Position numbers and translations under genes: made by a program
Notes under the pieces: model-generated
Databases searched by the model: none
What the model saw: only the letters and a program-made list of their open reading frames with translations
What the model was told of the DNA's origin: nothing
Shown: piece after piece, positions 27,136 through 36,199 of the stretch
How the letters are laid out: every line of letters starts with the position of its first letter
Position numbering within the stretch: the stretch's first letter is position 1
DNA from: Pinibacter aurantiacus
Lineage (GTDB): Bacteria > Bacteroidota > Bacteroidia > Chitinophagales > Chitinophagaceae
Reading direction: 5' to 3'
Assembly (NCBI RefSeq): GCF_019130065.1
Contig: NZ_JAHSPG010000018.1
Location: forward strand, 124,001-188,000
Length of the DNA stretch: 64,000 nucleotides

Positions 27136-27205
27136 CTTCGACAAGCTAAACCCTTCGACAAGCTCAGGGTGACACTCCGCGCCGGCTGTCAGGCTGAGCT
27201 TGTCG
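27136..27205. repeat. GCTTCGACAAGCTCAG element cluster
   Basis: One decayed copy (TTCGACAAGCTAAACCC) is followed by CCTTCGACAAGCTCAGGGTG and, about 25 bases later, the inverted copy GGCTGAGCTTGTCGAAGCC. It fills the spacer between the GH30 and DUF1304 genes. Confidence 0.75.
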
Positions 27206-27238
27206 AAGCCTCGCGGCACAGGAGCGATTTGTACAATT

Positions 27239-28690
27239 TTATTTGATCACTAAAGAAGAAATGGAGTGCGGTAGGCTGGTTGCTTTCGCCGCGGCACCAT
27301 TGATCCAAAGGTTGTAATCAAGTTTTTTATCTGTACGATTCATCACTACAACAACAATACTGCCGTCATTGTTTTGAAATGCAGTTGTTTCCAAAAAATC
27401 TCTGCTGGATGCCGTGCTGATGCGTTTTGCCCCCGGACGAATGAATTTTGAAAACTGACCGATGTAGTAGAATGCATTGGTGTAGATCAACTCACCCGTT
27501 TGTGTATTCGCGTGCACAGGTGCAAAGCAGAAATTACCAACGTGGTTAGGGCCGCCATGTTCATCAAGCAGGATGTTCCAATCTGTCCATGCAACAGTGC
27601 CGCAATTGAAATCATTGATCATGGAGTTGCCATATTTTTCACCAAGCGACCAGTTGTGAATGCTATCCATGTTAAATTTCTCTTTGCAACCTTCAGTGAA
27701 GATCAGATTTTTACCGGGAAATGCGTCGTTGACCATTTTGATGTTGTCAAACTGCATTGCGCTACCAGTCCATGTTTCATACCAGTGGAAGCCAATTCCC
27801 CACACGTATTTTGCAGCTTCAGGATCGCTAAGGATTGTGCTGGCACGTTGATACGCAAGGTCCCTGTTGTGATCCCATGCAATCAGTTTTTTGCCGCCTA
27901 AACCGTTCTTCTGTAAAGTTGGCCCAAGGTAACTCTTGATGAAATCTCTTTCTTCCTCCGCTGTGTAAATGCAGGACTCCCATGTTTGCTTAGCCATTGG
28001 TTCGTTCTGCGCACTCAATCCCCAGATAGGAATGCCCTTCGCTTCATAAGTTTTAATAAACTTTACATAATAGTTTGCCCATGTTTGTCTTGCTTCCGGT
28101 TTCAATTTGCCACCGTGCAGCAAGTCGTTATTATCCTTCATCCACGCAAGCGGGCTCCATGGCGTAGCATACAAAGTGAGTTTGCCACCCGCAGCAGCTA
28201 TAGCCTGCTTAATTAAAGGAATACGATATTTTTCATCATGCGCCACATTGAAAGTGCTGAGTGAAGCATCTTCGTTAGTGACATAAGTATAGCTGTCGCT
28301 TGAAAAGTCGCAACTGTGAATAGTCGTTCTGCCGATGGTATATCCGATACCAGAGTTAGTGTTGTAGTACGCCTTCAACAGTTCCTGCTGTTTATCTTTT
28401 GGCAGTTTGGCAAATGTTTCCGCAGAAGCATCCGTCAACGCACCGCCCACACCCATGAATGTCTGGAACTTTCTCGCCGGGTCTACAAATATGCAGGGCT
28501 GTGTTTCCAAAGGCTGTGCAAGAGGAGAAAAACTCAACGTGCCATTTTGTGAAAGACGCAGATCGGTATTTTCAGCAGTTGTGTAGACCGTAACTGTTTT
28601 GTTGGCCGCACTGTATTTTTTTGCTGCCGTTTGAGCGTTCATTAAATAAAAAGAAGAGGAGGCAATGAAAACCAGGAAGAGTTTTTTCAT
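27239..28690 (-). CDS. GH30 family glycoside hydrolase
   Basis: A 483-residue exported enzyme of the glucosylceramidase/beta-1,6-glucanase family. The signal peptide is residues 1-19 (ending LMNAQ). The GH30 barrel contains FMGVGGALTDASAETF, YATPWSPLAWMKDNN, acid/base E230 in SAQNEPM and nucleophile E333 in IFTEGC, and the characteristic C-terminal beta-sandwich follows (about 415-483). The sequence resembles the GH30 group that includes glucosylceramidases and beta-1,6-glucanases rather than the glucuronoxylanases of subfamily 8, but this subfamily assignment is from memory of motifs. It is monocistronic on the minus strand, and no transporter is adjacent. Confidence 0.92.
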   Translation of the reverse strand: MKKLFLVFIASSSFYLMNAQTAAKKYSAANKTVTVYTTAENTDLRLSQNGTLSFSPLAQPLETQPCIFVDPARKFQTFMGVGGALTDASAETFAKLPKDKQQELLKAYYNTNSGIGYTIGRTTIHSCDFSSDSYTYVTNEDASLSTFNVAHDEKYRIPLIKQAIAAAGGKLTLYATPWSPLAWMKDNNDLLHGGKLKPEARQTWANYYVKFIKTYEAKGIPIWGLSAQNEPMAKQTWESCIYTAEEERDFIKSYLGPTLQKNGLGGKKLIAWDHNRDLAYQRASTILSDPEAAKYVWGIGFHWYETWTGSAMQFDNIKMVNDAFPGKNLIFTEGCKEKFNMDSIHNWSLGEKYGNSMINDFNCGTVAWTDWNILLDEHGGPNHVGNFCFAPVHANTQTGELIYTNAFYYIGQFSKFIRPGAKRISTASSRDFLETTAFQNNDGSIVVVVMNRTDKKLDYNLWINGAAAKATSLPHSISSLVIK

Positions 28691-29126
28691 GTTATTCTAC
28701 TTTAAGTACAAATTTTAAATGAAAATAGAACCGCGTAGAGACAAGGCACCGCCTTGTCTCCAACAAATAGTTTGCGTTCATTAACTAAAGAGATTGAAAA
28801 GTTAAAAATATACTCGTTTAGGCGGGCAAAAAAATTAAAAGACCTTGTTTGAGCCAATGAAAAGTAGTGCATGGAAGACGTGAAGGAGGGGTGACGATGA
28901 TTTGCAGGTGATAATCAGGGCATTGCATTTTTTAGAGAAGTTTGCCTGTAGAGTTAATGACGTAGCGCAAGACTTTGATAATTAACCGTATCTGCGCAAA
29001 TTCGTACCGGCGTATAGATTTTCACTACGGGGCCTCAATTACTATTTGATCGATATACGTTACATAATATCCCTGCCTTACACATTAGCAACAAACAAAT
29101 ACCTGGAGACCAAATTATAACAACTC
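28691..29126. other. 436-bp divergent non-coding region
   Basis: It separates the divergent GH30 and NagX-like genes and so must hold both promoters. Visible structure is one hairpin, GGAGACAAGGCGGTGCCTTG-like, at about 28734-28763 (GTAGAGACAAGG / CCTTGTCTCC on the plus strand), of the same GTAGAGAC type as at 2080-2103. Nothing else is recognised. Confidence 0.5.
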
Positions 29127-30299
29127 ATGAATCTGTTACCAAAGCGATTGAAATCGATAGACGTTTTTCGGGCCGTTACCATGTTCCTGATGATCTTTGT
29201 AAATGATGTTGACGGCGTTCAGAAAATACCCGAATGGATAAAACATGTGGATTCGCACACTGATGGGATGGGATTTGCGGATGTTATTTTTCCAGCCTTT
29301 CTTTTCATCGTAGGCCTCTCATTGCCATTTGCTATTCGCAACAGAATGAACAAAGGGTATTCTGTACCGCAAATTGCATTGTACATTCTTACACGTTCAC
29401 TGGCATTGTTGATAATGGGATTGTTTCATGTGAACCTCGACGATTACAGCAAAGCTTCCGTTTTGTCAAAAGGTTTATGGATGGGCTTAATCACGATAAG
29501 TTTCTTCCTTATTTGGCTGGACTATCCAGAAGAGATGCCAAAGACGAAAAAGAATATTTACGTTGGCTCCGGCATTGCACTGCTGGCGTTAATGGCGATT
29601 TTGTACAGAAGTGGTGATCCCGCAAATCCCGGCTGGATGCATGCTTCATGGTGGGGAATTCTGGGAATTATTGGCTGGGCCTATCTTTTATGCGCCGTCA
29701 TTTTTCTTTTGTCAAAAGGCAACTTCAATGTTTTGCTCATTGCATTTATTGCTTTTGCGGCACTCAATATTTGCGCACATACCGGGGTTTTCCATAAGAG
29801 ACTTTGGGTGGTAAATGATGGATCATCTGCTTCGCTCGTTATGGCGGGCACATTGATAAGCAGCTTGTATACACGAATAGCAGGCACAAAAAATGATAGC
29901 TGCCTTTGGTGGTTGCTGGCCATATGTGGTGTTGGAATGATAGCCCTTGGCTTTTTTGTTCGTCCTTATGCTGGTGGTATTTCAAAAATACATTCTACTC
30001 CTGCGTGGGTTTTTATTTGTACAGGCATTAGCATCCTGGCATTTGAATTTTTTATCTGGCTCATTGACATTGAAGGAAAAGAAAACTGGTTCTCCATTAT
30101 TGCGCCTGCGGGCAGAAGTACACTTACCTGTTACCTCATGCCTTATCTTCTGTTTTCTATTTACAGAATGACAGGCTTTGTATATCCTGAGTTTTTGAGA
30201 GAAGGCGTTGGTGGCATTATCCGCTCGTTTGCGATTTCATTTGTGTTGATATGGATTGTGGGTTTGATGGAAAAACGACGTATAAGGTTAAAGGTGTAG
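29127..30299 (+). CDS. NagX-like/HGSNAT-type membrane acyltransferase
   Basis: A 390-residue polytopic protein of the COG4299/DUF5009 family, related to the catalytic part of heparan-alpha-glucosaminide N-acetyltransferase. The N-terminal motif RLKSIDVFRAVTMFLMIFVN is diagnostic, followed by FADVIFPAFLFIVGLSLPFA. About ten transmembrane segments follow. In proteobacteria a homologue (NagX) belongs to N-acetylglucosamine regulons, and here it precedes a GH9 and a GH18 gene, which fits amino-sugar use. The acyl acceptor is unknown. Confidence 0.85.
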   Translation: MNLLPKRLKSIDVFRAVTMFLMIFVNDVDGVQKIPEWIKHVDSHTDGMGFADVIFPAFLFIVGLSLPFAIRNRMNKGYSVPQIALYILTRSLALLIMGLFHVNLDDYSKASVLSKGLWMGLITISFFLIWLDYPEEMPKTKKNIYVGSGIALLALMAILYRSGDPANPGWMHASWWGILGIIGWAYLLCAVIFLLSKGNFNVLLIAFIAFAALNICAHTGVFHKRLWVVNDGSSASLVMAGTLISSLYTRIAGTKNDSCLWWLLAICGVGMIALGFFVRPYAGGISKIHSTPAWVFICTGISILAFEFFIWLIDIEGKENWFSIIAPAGRSTLTCYLMPYLLFSIYRMTGFVYPEFLREGVGGIIRSFAISFVLIWIVGLMEKRRIRLKV

Positions 30300-30319
30300 G
30301 GGCGAATCGCATTCGCCCT
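30296..30319. repeat. GGGCGAATCGCATTCGCCC hairpin, copy 1
   Basis: An 8-bp stem with a 3-base loop directly after the NagX-like stop. An identical core lies at about 42298-42316 after the topoisomerase gene, so it is a mobile or recurrent hairpin. It could end transcription, although only a short T-run follows. Confidence 0.75.
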
Positions 30320-30426
30320 TTAACACTGAATGTATTTCATCTTTAATGGTGAGAGAGTATAAATCGTTCTTATTGGTGTCGTATACGTATCAACGATAGT
30401 TGTAACGAAAGAAGTTTTAAAAAAGC

Positions 30427-32205
30427 ATGAAAAGAATTCTTACCGGTATATTGTTCTTTATAATTTCTGTTTTACCCGATGTTGGGTTTAGTCAGATATC
30501 AATACACATAAATCAGGTTGGCTTTAATAGCAGCGACGCAAAAATAGCAGTCATTAGTTCAGATCAGCCGCTGCCGGCGAACACTTTGTTTACCGTTGAA
30601 GACATCGTTCACAAGAGAGATTTTAAAGCTGTCTTAAGTTCGCCGTTGCACGTGAACGAATGGTTTCCGGGAAAGTATTTTTACAAGGCAGATTTTTCTG
30701 CAATTAGAACAGAAGGGAAATACATTTTGCGAGTGGTTGTATTTGATTCAATTTATTCATCATCACCATTTTTTATTGGTGAGAAAGCGTTGACAAAAGC
30801 AACGTTGCCTGCAATTCTTAATTACTATCACAAGCAACGAGCAAATACGCAACAGGAGCTGGAAGCCGATAAACATGTGATACTATATGGCAGCAGTAAA
30901 ACAGCAAATGTGCAAGGTGGCTGGTGCGATGCATCCGGCGACATCAGTAAATATTTTTCGCATCTGTGTTATACCAATTTCATGTCGCCGCAACAAATAC
31001 CATTGGTCACATGGTCGATGGAAAACGCTGTGGAATCAATTCCTGCACTGTTGACATCCTTAAAAATAAAGGACTCGCTTGAACAGGAAGCCTTGTATGG
31101 TGCGGATTATGTGTTGCGTTCACTTTCGCCGGACGGATATTTTTATACAACTGTATTCAGCTATTTCAAACCCGATCCTAATGAAAGAAGGATTGTTGGC
31201 TTGCTTGCAAACAGCGTTACGACTTCCGACTATCAAAGTGCTTTTCGTGAAGGCGGAGGAATGGGAATCGCGGCACTGGCCCGTGCAGCGAGATGGAGGA
31301 AGCATGGTGATTCTACATCACAGCAATATTTGGCGGGAGCGAAAAAGGCATTTGCACATTTGTTGGCAAACAACTTAAGATATTGTGACGATGGCAAGGA
31401 AAATATACTGGATGATTATTGCGCATTGATGGCGGCAACAGAATTGTGGATCACCACCAATGAAGACCTCTATAAAAAAGAAGCGCGAAAACGTGCAAAA
31501 AACATTTCCAGTCGATTAACGCCGAAAGGCTATTTCATTGCCGATGATAGCAAGAGGCCCTTCTGGCATGCATCAGATGCGGGTATGCCTGTTGTGGCGT
31601 TATCAAGATACCTGGCAAAAGAATCAGATGCTTCTTTAAGAAGCATTGCTTTGGAGACAATAGAGAAAGCACTTGATTATAATCTGCATGTCGCCAATGA
31701 GGAGAGCAATCCTTTTGGTTATGCACGTCAAACATTTGCAGTGCAGGGTAAAATCAAAAGCGGATTTTTTATTCCGCATGAAAATGAATCCGGCTGGTGG
31801 TGGCAAGGCGAAAACGCAAGACTGGCCTCGCTTGCAACGGCTGCATTGGTAGGAGGCAAGATTGTTTATGGGAAAAGTAAGAACGCAAAAACCGATTCTT
31901 TGCAAACATATGCAGCACGCCAGTTGTCATGGATATTGGGTTGCAACCCTTATGACATGTGCTTCATGTATGGTTTTGGAAAAAACAATGTACCACACAT
32001 GGCATCTATGTTTGGTCATGGATCGGAGTGGGGAGGCATATCAAACGGTGTAACCGGCGGCGAAAATCCTGATGGCAGCGGAATACTGTTTAAAGAAAAA
32101 GCGGAAGGCAATGAATGGCGATGGACAGAACAATGGCTGCCTCATGCTGCGTGGTTTTTACAGGCAATGACCGCCGAAGGGCAGGAGTTAGAAATTAGGA
32201 ATTAG
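30427..32205 (+). CDS. GH9 family glycoside hydrolase with N-terminal Ig-like domain
   Basis: A 592-residue exported enzyme. The signal peptide ends near GFSQ (residue 21). A CelD_N-type immunoglobulin-like domain (about 22-115, starting ISIHINQVGFN) precedes the (alpha/alpha)6 GH9 domain (about 125-585). The catalytic base region reads GGWCDASGDISKYFSH (D168 and D172), in place of the DAGD of classical cellulases. The proton donor is E568 in WRWTEQWLPH. Classical GH9 endoglucanases end NEVAI after this Glu; the version here belongs to a divergent branch, so cellulase activity should not be assumed. Its neighbours (NagX-like acyltransferase, GH18) suggest a chito-oligosaccharide or glucosamine substrate. 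The last residues (LEIRN) are encoded by a repeat arm. Confidence 0.88.
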   Translation: MKRILTGILFFIISVLPDVGFSQISIHINQVGFNSSDAKIAVISSDQPLPANTLFTVEDIVHKRDFKAVLSSPLHVNEWFPGKYFYKADFSAIRTEGKYILRVVVFDSIYSSSPFFIGEKALTKATLPAILNYYHKQRANTQQELEADKHVILYGSSKTANVQGGWCDASGDISKYFSHLCYTNFMSPQQIPLVTWSMENAVESIPALLTSLKIKDSLEQEALYGADYVLRSLSPDGYFYTTVFSYFKPDPNERRIVGLLANSVTTSDYQSAFREGGGMGIAALARAARWRKHGDSTSQQYLAGAKKAFAHLLANNLRYCDDGKENILDDYCALMAATELWITTNEDLYKKEARKRAKNISSRLTPKGYFIADDSKRPFWHASDAGMPVVALSRYLAKESDASLRSIALETIEKALDYNLHVANEESNPFGYARQTFAVQGKIKSGFFIPHENESGWWWQGENARLASLATAALVGGKIVYGKSKNAKTDSLQTYAARQLSWILGCNPYDMCFMYGFGKNNVPHMASMFGHGSEWGGISNGVTGGENPDGSGILFKEKAEGNEWRWTEQWLPHAAWFLQAMTAEGQELEIRN

Positions 32206-32332
32206 GAGTTAGGAATTCTTTCTGTGTTGCAAGCGGAAAGAAAGTAACTTCTACTAAACCTAAGTCATTATGTGTTACGTCATAAACTAATCCCTACCTT
32301 CTAATTCCTAACTCCTAATTTCTAATTCCTAA
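32184..32332. repeat. Inverted-repeat spacer, TTAGGAATTAGGAGTTAGG dialect
   Basis: The left arm (32184-32217) overlaps the end of the GH9 gene and contains ATTAGGAGTTAGGAATT, matched exactly by its complement in the right arm (about 32299-32332). The centre begins with TTTCTGTGTTGCAAG. Confidence 0.8.
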
Positions 32333-32343
32333 AAAACAGCACG

Positions 32344-33456
32344 ATGAAACAATACACTTTAGCAATTCTTTTTTGTACGTTGGCGACTTGTCTTCTCGCC
32401 CAGAAAGTGAGCAAGAACAAGCCTGTAGTGATCGGATATGTTGGTGGTTACAGAGGAGTTGCAGATACTTCGATCATTGAAGCCAACAAGCTTACACACG
32501 TCAACTATGCATTTGTAGATGTGAAAAATAATCGGGCCTATCTGCACAACGAAAAAACAGACACGATCAATTTTAGAAACCTGAATGGACTGAAATTGAA
32601 AAATCCTTTACTTAAAATTCTTATTTCGATTGGTGGCTGGACATGGAGCAAGAATTTTTCTGATGCGGTGCTTACTGATACATCGCGCAAGGCTTTTGCT
32701 GAAAGTGCTGTTGCGATTATGGCAAAATATGATTTGGATGGAGTAGATATTGATTGGGAATATCCGGGCATGAGAGGAGATTCCAATGTTTTTCGTCCGG
32801 AAGACAAAGAGAACTACACATTGATGTTTAAAGAGCTGCGTGCTGAACTGGACACACTACAACAAGCAACGGGAAAAAAATATTTGCTCACAACTGCAGT
32901 TGGTGGATTTTCCTCTTTTTTGCATCATACTGAAATGGGCAAAGCGCAACAATACTTGGACTATGTGAATTTGATGACCTATGATTACAGTTGGAGCAAA
33001 GCATCGCACCACACCAATTTGTACAATGCAACCAAAGATTCGTCGGCAAACTCGGCAGACAAAGCTGTTGCAGCATTTATGGAAGCCGGTGTGCCAGTAA
33101 GCAAACTCGTCATGGGCATTGCATTTTATGGCAGAGGCTCGATTGTAGAGGGTGATACGAAAAATGGCATTGATAGCAAGATCGCTTCTCACAGTCATGT
33201 TGGTGGCTATACTTACATAAAAGATAGCCTGCTTACACAAAAAGGTTATCGCAGCTATTGGGACAAAAAGGCAAAGGCTCCGTATATGTTCAATGCCAGT
33301 GACAAAAAGTTCATCTCCTACGACGATGAACGCTCTGTAAAATATAAATGCAAATACGTTCTCCGTCACAAGCTTGCAGGAGTGATGTTTTGGGAATATG
33401 CGGATGATAGGAAAGGGTATTTGTTGGCCGTGATTACAAGCACTTTTGGCAATTAA
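32344..33456 (+). CDS. GH18 chitinase
   Basis: A 370-residue secreted chitinase-type hydrolase with a signal peptide (about 1-20, ending LLAQK). The family motif is intact: DGVDIDWEYPG with D132, D135, D137 and E139 forming DxxDxDxE, where E139 is the proton donor. SIGGWTWSKNF (about 97-107) is the upstream SxGG motif, MTYDYSW (about 214) and the C-terminal GVMFWEYADD (Trp of the substrate site) are also present. It has no binding module. It follows the GH9 gene on the same strand across an inverted-repeat spacer and would supply chito-oligosaccharides. Confidence 0.94.
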   Translation: MKQYTLAILFCTLATCLLAQKVSKNKPVVIGYVGGYRGVADTSIIEANKLTHVNYAFVDVKNNRAYLHNEKTDTINFRNLNGLKLKNPLLKILISIGGWTWSKNFSDAVLTDTSRKAFAESAVAIMAKYDLDGVDIDWEYPGMRGDSNVFRPEDKENYTLMFKELRAELDTLQQATGKKYLLTTAVGGFSSFLHHTEMGKAQQYLDYVNLMTYDYSWSKASHHTNLYNATKDSSANSADKAVAAFMEAGVPVSKLVMGIAFYGRGSIVEGDTKNGIDSKIASHSHVGGYTYIKDSLLTQKGYRSYWDKKAKAPYMFNASDKKFISYDDERSVKYKCKYVLRHKLAGVMFWEYADDRKGYLLAVITSTFGN

Positions 33457-33600
33457 GAATTAAGAATTAGGAATTAAGAATGCTTTCTGTGCTGCAGAAT
33501 AAATTACAGCAAACTCCACGCTGGCGCAGAGGTGTGATAGCTGTTACTTATTACATCTGTGCTCCGTGAATTCTTAATTCTTAATTTCTAATTCTTAATT
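33450..33600. repeat. Inverted-repeat spacer, TTAAGAATTAGGAATT dialect
   Basis: The left arm (33450-33480) overlaps the chitinase stop, and the complementary right arm (33568-33600) ends next to the LysR stop. The genes are convergent. The centre begins TGCTTTCTGTGCTGCAG. Confidence 0.8.
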
Positions 33601-33608
33601 GAATTGAA

Positions 33609-34481
33609 TTATTTCACTCGAAATATTTCCTCCGCAAACAACCCCGCCGACTTCTTCCTGTACGCATTTTTCTGCCAGAGGATAAAAGCTTTGCGGGACA
33701 GATCGCGGCCGGCAATGGGAATGGCTACAAGGCTCTTCCATCCGATCAGAGCTTTTTCATTTAGAATGGTGATCCAGTTTCCGGATTCCACCATCGTTAG
33801 GAGCGAATGCACATCGTTCAGTTCAATCTTTACGTTCGGCGCAATATTGTTTGTTTTGAAAAGGTTGTCGAGAAAGTTGCGGGAAATAAAGCCTTTGCCC
33901 GGCAAAACAAGATCGAGGTTATTGATCTCTTTAAGTGTAATTTTTTTTAAGGAAGCCAACGGATGTTTTTTAGCAACCACCATTACAATGCTGGAAGTAA
34001 ACAATGGCTGCATGTCCAGGTCTTCATCAGGCTCGTCATTTTTAAATGAGAGCATGAAGTCGAGCTCCGACAATTTTAAACGTTTTTCTAATTCTTCAGG
34101 GTCATCATATTCTATCTGGATTTTTATACCTGGATATTTTTTTAAAAATGGAGAAAGCGCTGGCAGGATGAGGGAAGAGAATGCATAGGTGATGCCAATT
34201 TTCAATTCGCCGGTAACAGAAGTGTTCAGGTCTGTGATGGACTGTCTGCCTTTTTCAACTTCAAATAGAATCTTTCTTGCGTGGTCAAGAAAAACACTAC
34301 CTGCTTCCGTAAGCCGAACAGTTTTTCCAATTCTGTCAAATAGCAACATGCCAAGTTCATTCTCCAATTGTTTGATCTGTTGCGATAACGTAGATTGCGT
34401 TACAAACAGCGCTGACGCTGCTTCTGTGAAGTGTAAGGTTTCTGCTGCTTTAACAAAATAGGTGAGTTGCCTGAATTCCAT
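33609..34481 (-). CDS. LysR family transcriptional regulator
   Basis: A 290-residue regulator. Residues 1-60 form the winged helix-turn-helix (MEFRQLTYFVKAAETLHFTE, ALFVTQSTLSQQIKQLENEL), and about 90-285 form the LysR substrate-binding domain starting GELKIGITYAFSS. It is divergent from an MFS exporter with 141 bp between the starts, the classical arrangement for a LysR protein controlling its neighbour. An 11-bp inverted repeat spans this region (34486-34569). Confidence 0.92.
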   Translation of the reverse strand: MEFRQLTYFVKAAETLHFTEAASALFVTQSTLSQQIKQLENELGMLLFDRIGKTVRLTEAGSVFLDHARKILFEVEKGRQSITDLNTSVTGELKIGITYAFSSLILPALSPFLKKYPGIKIQIEYDDPEELEKRLKLSELDFMLSFKNDEPDEDLDMQPLFTSSIVMVVAKKHPLASLKKITLKEINNLDLVLPGKGFISRNFLDNLFKTNNIAPNVKIELNDVHSLLTMVESGNWITILNEKALIGWKSLVAIPIAGRDLSRKAFILWQKNAYRKKSAGLFAEEIFRVK

Positions 34482-34485
34482 ATTA

Positions 34486-34569
34486 ATCGTTTTTACTAAT
34501 CAATATCATAAGAACAATCTATTTTACAAATATATCTTTATTGGCGACATTTGCACTTGTAAAAACGAT
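34486..34569. promoter_or_regulatory. Inverted pair ATCGTTTTTAC ... GTAAAAACGAT between lysR and MFS gene
   Basis: ATCGTTTTTAC at 34486-34496 has its exact complement GTAAAAACGAT at 34559-34569, 62 bases apart. One copy touches the lysR start and the other lies 53 bases before the MFS start. The two could be bound by the LysR tetramer with DNA looping (inferred). Confidence 0.45.
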
Positions 34570-34622
34570 TTCAGAAGACCTTCTTGCCGGGAACACCCTG
34601 ATTCTTAATAACCAATACGGGT

Positions 34623-35888
34623 ATGAATATCTTTCGGTCATTGCGATACCGCAATTTTAAATTATTCTTTTACGGGCAATCAGTTTCATTAATAGGGACA
34701 TGGATGCAAAAAACAGCCGTTAGCTGGCTGGTGTACAGACTAACAGGTTCTGCGGTGCTATTGGGTGTCGTTGGGTTTGTAAGTCTCATCCCTTCGCTTA
34801 TTCTTTCTCCCTATGCGGGAAGTTTCATCGACAGGCACAATCGGTTTAGATTGTTGGTTGTCACGCAGGTTATTTCAATGGTCCAGGCGGGAGCATTGGC
34901 TGCATTGGTTTTCTTTGGTTATTATAATATTCCACTCATTATACTTTTAAGTCTGGTACAGGGAATTATCAACGCATTTGACGTTACATGCCGCCAATCG
35001 CTGATGGTAGAAATGGTGGACAACAAAGATGATTTGCCAAACGCCATTGCACTGAACTCCACCATGACCAATTTTGCCCGTATCGCAGGACCGGCAGTTG
35101 CCGGAATCATCTTAAGCACACTGGGTGAAGACATTTGTTTCTTCATCAATTTCTTCAGCTATCTTCCTGTGTTGATGTGTTTGTCAATGATGCGTCTGCA
35201 CACACCGGCTAAGCCATCTTCCAATGATATCTGGACGGAATTAAAAGAAGGGTTCCACTATGTTTCAGGTAATAGAAATTTGAGTAGCCTTATCATCATG
35301 CTTACGATCAGCAGCTTGTTTGTAATTCCGTTTAATACATTGATGCCCATCTTCGCAAAAGATCTTTTTAGCGGAACCGCAAAAACTTTCAGTTGGTTTG
35401 AAAGCGCTGCTGGCGCGGGCTCTGTCATTAGTGCCATCTACCTTGCGAATTTGAAAAAAGGCAAGAATCTGATCAAAATAATGATCGCTGCAGGAATTGT
35501 TTTTGGTGCCAGCGTTATGTTTCTCGCGTACTCAAAACATTTACCCGTTGCTTTGCTTTTCATGACACTTACTGGCGTTGGAATGATGGCGCAAACTTCT
35601 GTGATCAACACCTACATTCAAACGCACGCAGTACCCGCGATGCGCGCAAGAGCGATCAGTTACTATGTAATGGCTTACCAGGGAATGGTGCCAGTGGGTA
35701 GTTTGCTCGCGGGACTTCTTGCGGGTGCGATTGGCCCCAGGCGAACCGTTTTCATTGAAGGCGCCATTGGTTTGATCGCAACGATCGTTTATGTAGTCTA
35801 TAGAAATAAGGTTGCTGGCAAAGTATTTACTATCAAGTCGTTGGTGCCTGTGGAGAGGCTGAAAGCGTATTTTAAGAATGCTGCTTAG
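34623..35888 (+). CDS. MFS transporter of the enterobactin-exporter type (MFS_3)
   Basis: A 421-residue inner-membrane secondary transporter with 12 predicted helices. The N-terminus FRSLRYRNFKLFFYGQSVSLIGTWMQ and the loop IDRHNRF are typical of the EntS-like MFS_3/DUF894 group, which export siderophores or small toxic compounds. The substrate is unknown. It is divergent from the LysR gene, so export is probably induced by a small molecule sensed by that regulator. Confidence 0.88.
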   Translation: MNIFRSLRYRNFKLFFYGQSVSLIGTWMQKTAVSWLVYRLTGSAVLLGVVGFVSLIPSLILSPYAGSFIDRHNRFRLLVVTQVISMVQAGALAALVFFGYYNIPLIILLSLVQGIINAFDVTCRQSLMVEMVDNKDDLPNAIALNSTMTNFARIAGPAVAGIILSTLGEDICFFINFFSYLPVLMCLSMMRLHTPAKPSSNDIWTELKEGFHYVSGNRNLSSLIIMLTISSLFVIPFNTLMPIFAKDLFSGTAKTFSWFESAAGAGSVISAIYLANLKKGKNLIKIMIAAGIVFGASVMFLAYSKHLPVALLFMTLTGVGMMAQTSVINTYIQTHAVPAMRARAISYYVMAYQGMVPVGSLLAGLLAGAIGPRRTVFIEGAIGLIATIVYVVYRNKVAGKVFTIKSLVPVERLKAYFKNAA

Positions 35889-35889
35889 G

Positions 35890-36051
35890 CAATTAAGAAT
35901 TAGGAATTAAGAATTAAGAATTAAGAATTCTTCACAAGGTAAGAGTACCTACGTTTTTGGAACGCTCCCGAAATGGGAGAGGAGAGCTTGCTTTCATTTT
36001 TTGCTGTTGTACATGAGCAATTCTTAATTCTTAATTCCTAATTCTTAATTG
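35890..36051. repeat. Inverted-repeat spacer, TTAAGAATTAAGAATT dialect
   Basis: The left arm (35890-35930) follows the MFS stop and the right arm (36018-36051) is its complement. The centre contains a second small hairpin around CTCCCGAAATGGGAG (about 35966-35980). Confidence 0.8.
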
Positions 36052-36199
36052 AACAAAAAATGTTAAAATTTTCTTATCGACCCAATTTCCTGTAACGTTT
36101 TCCATTGAATGGTTGTCAGAATAGCGACAACATTTTTAAAGAAGTTTCGATGCCGGCTTTGTGTCTGGCATTGATCCCATTAACCTTAAACATTTTCCC

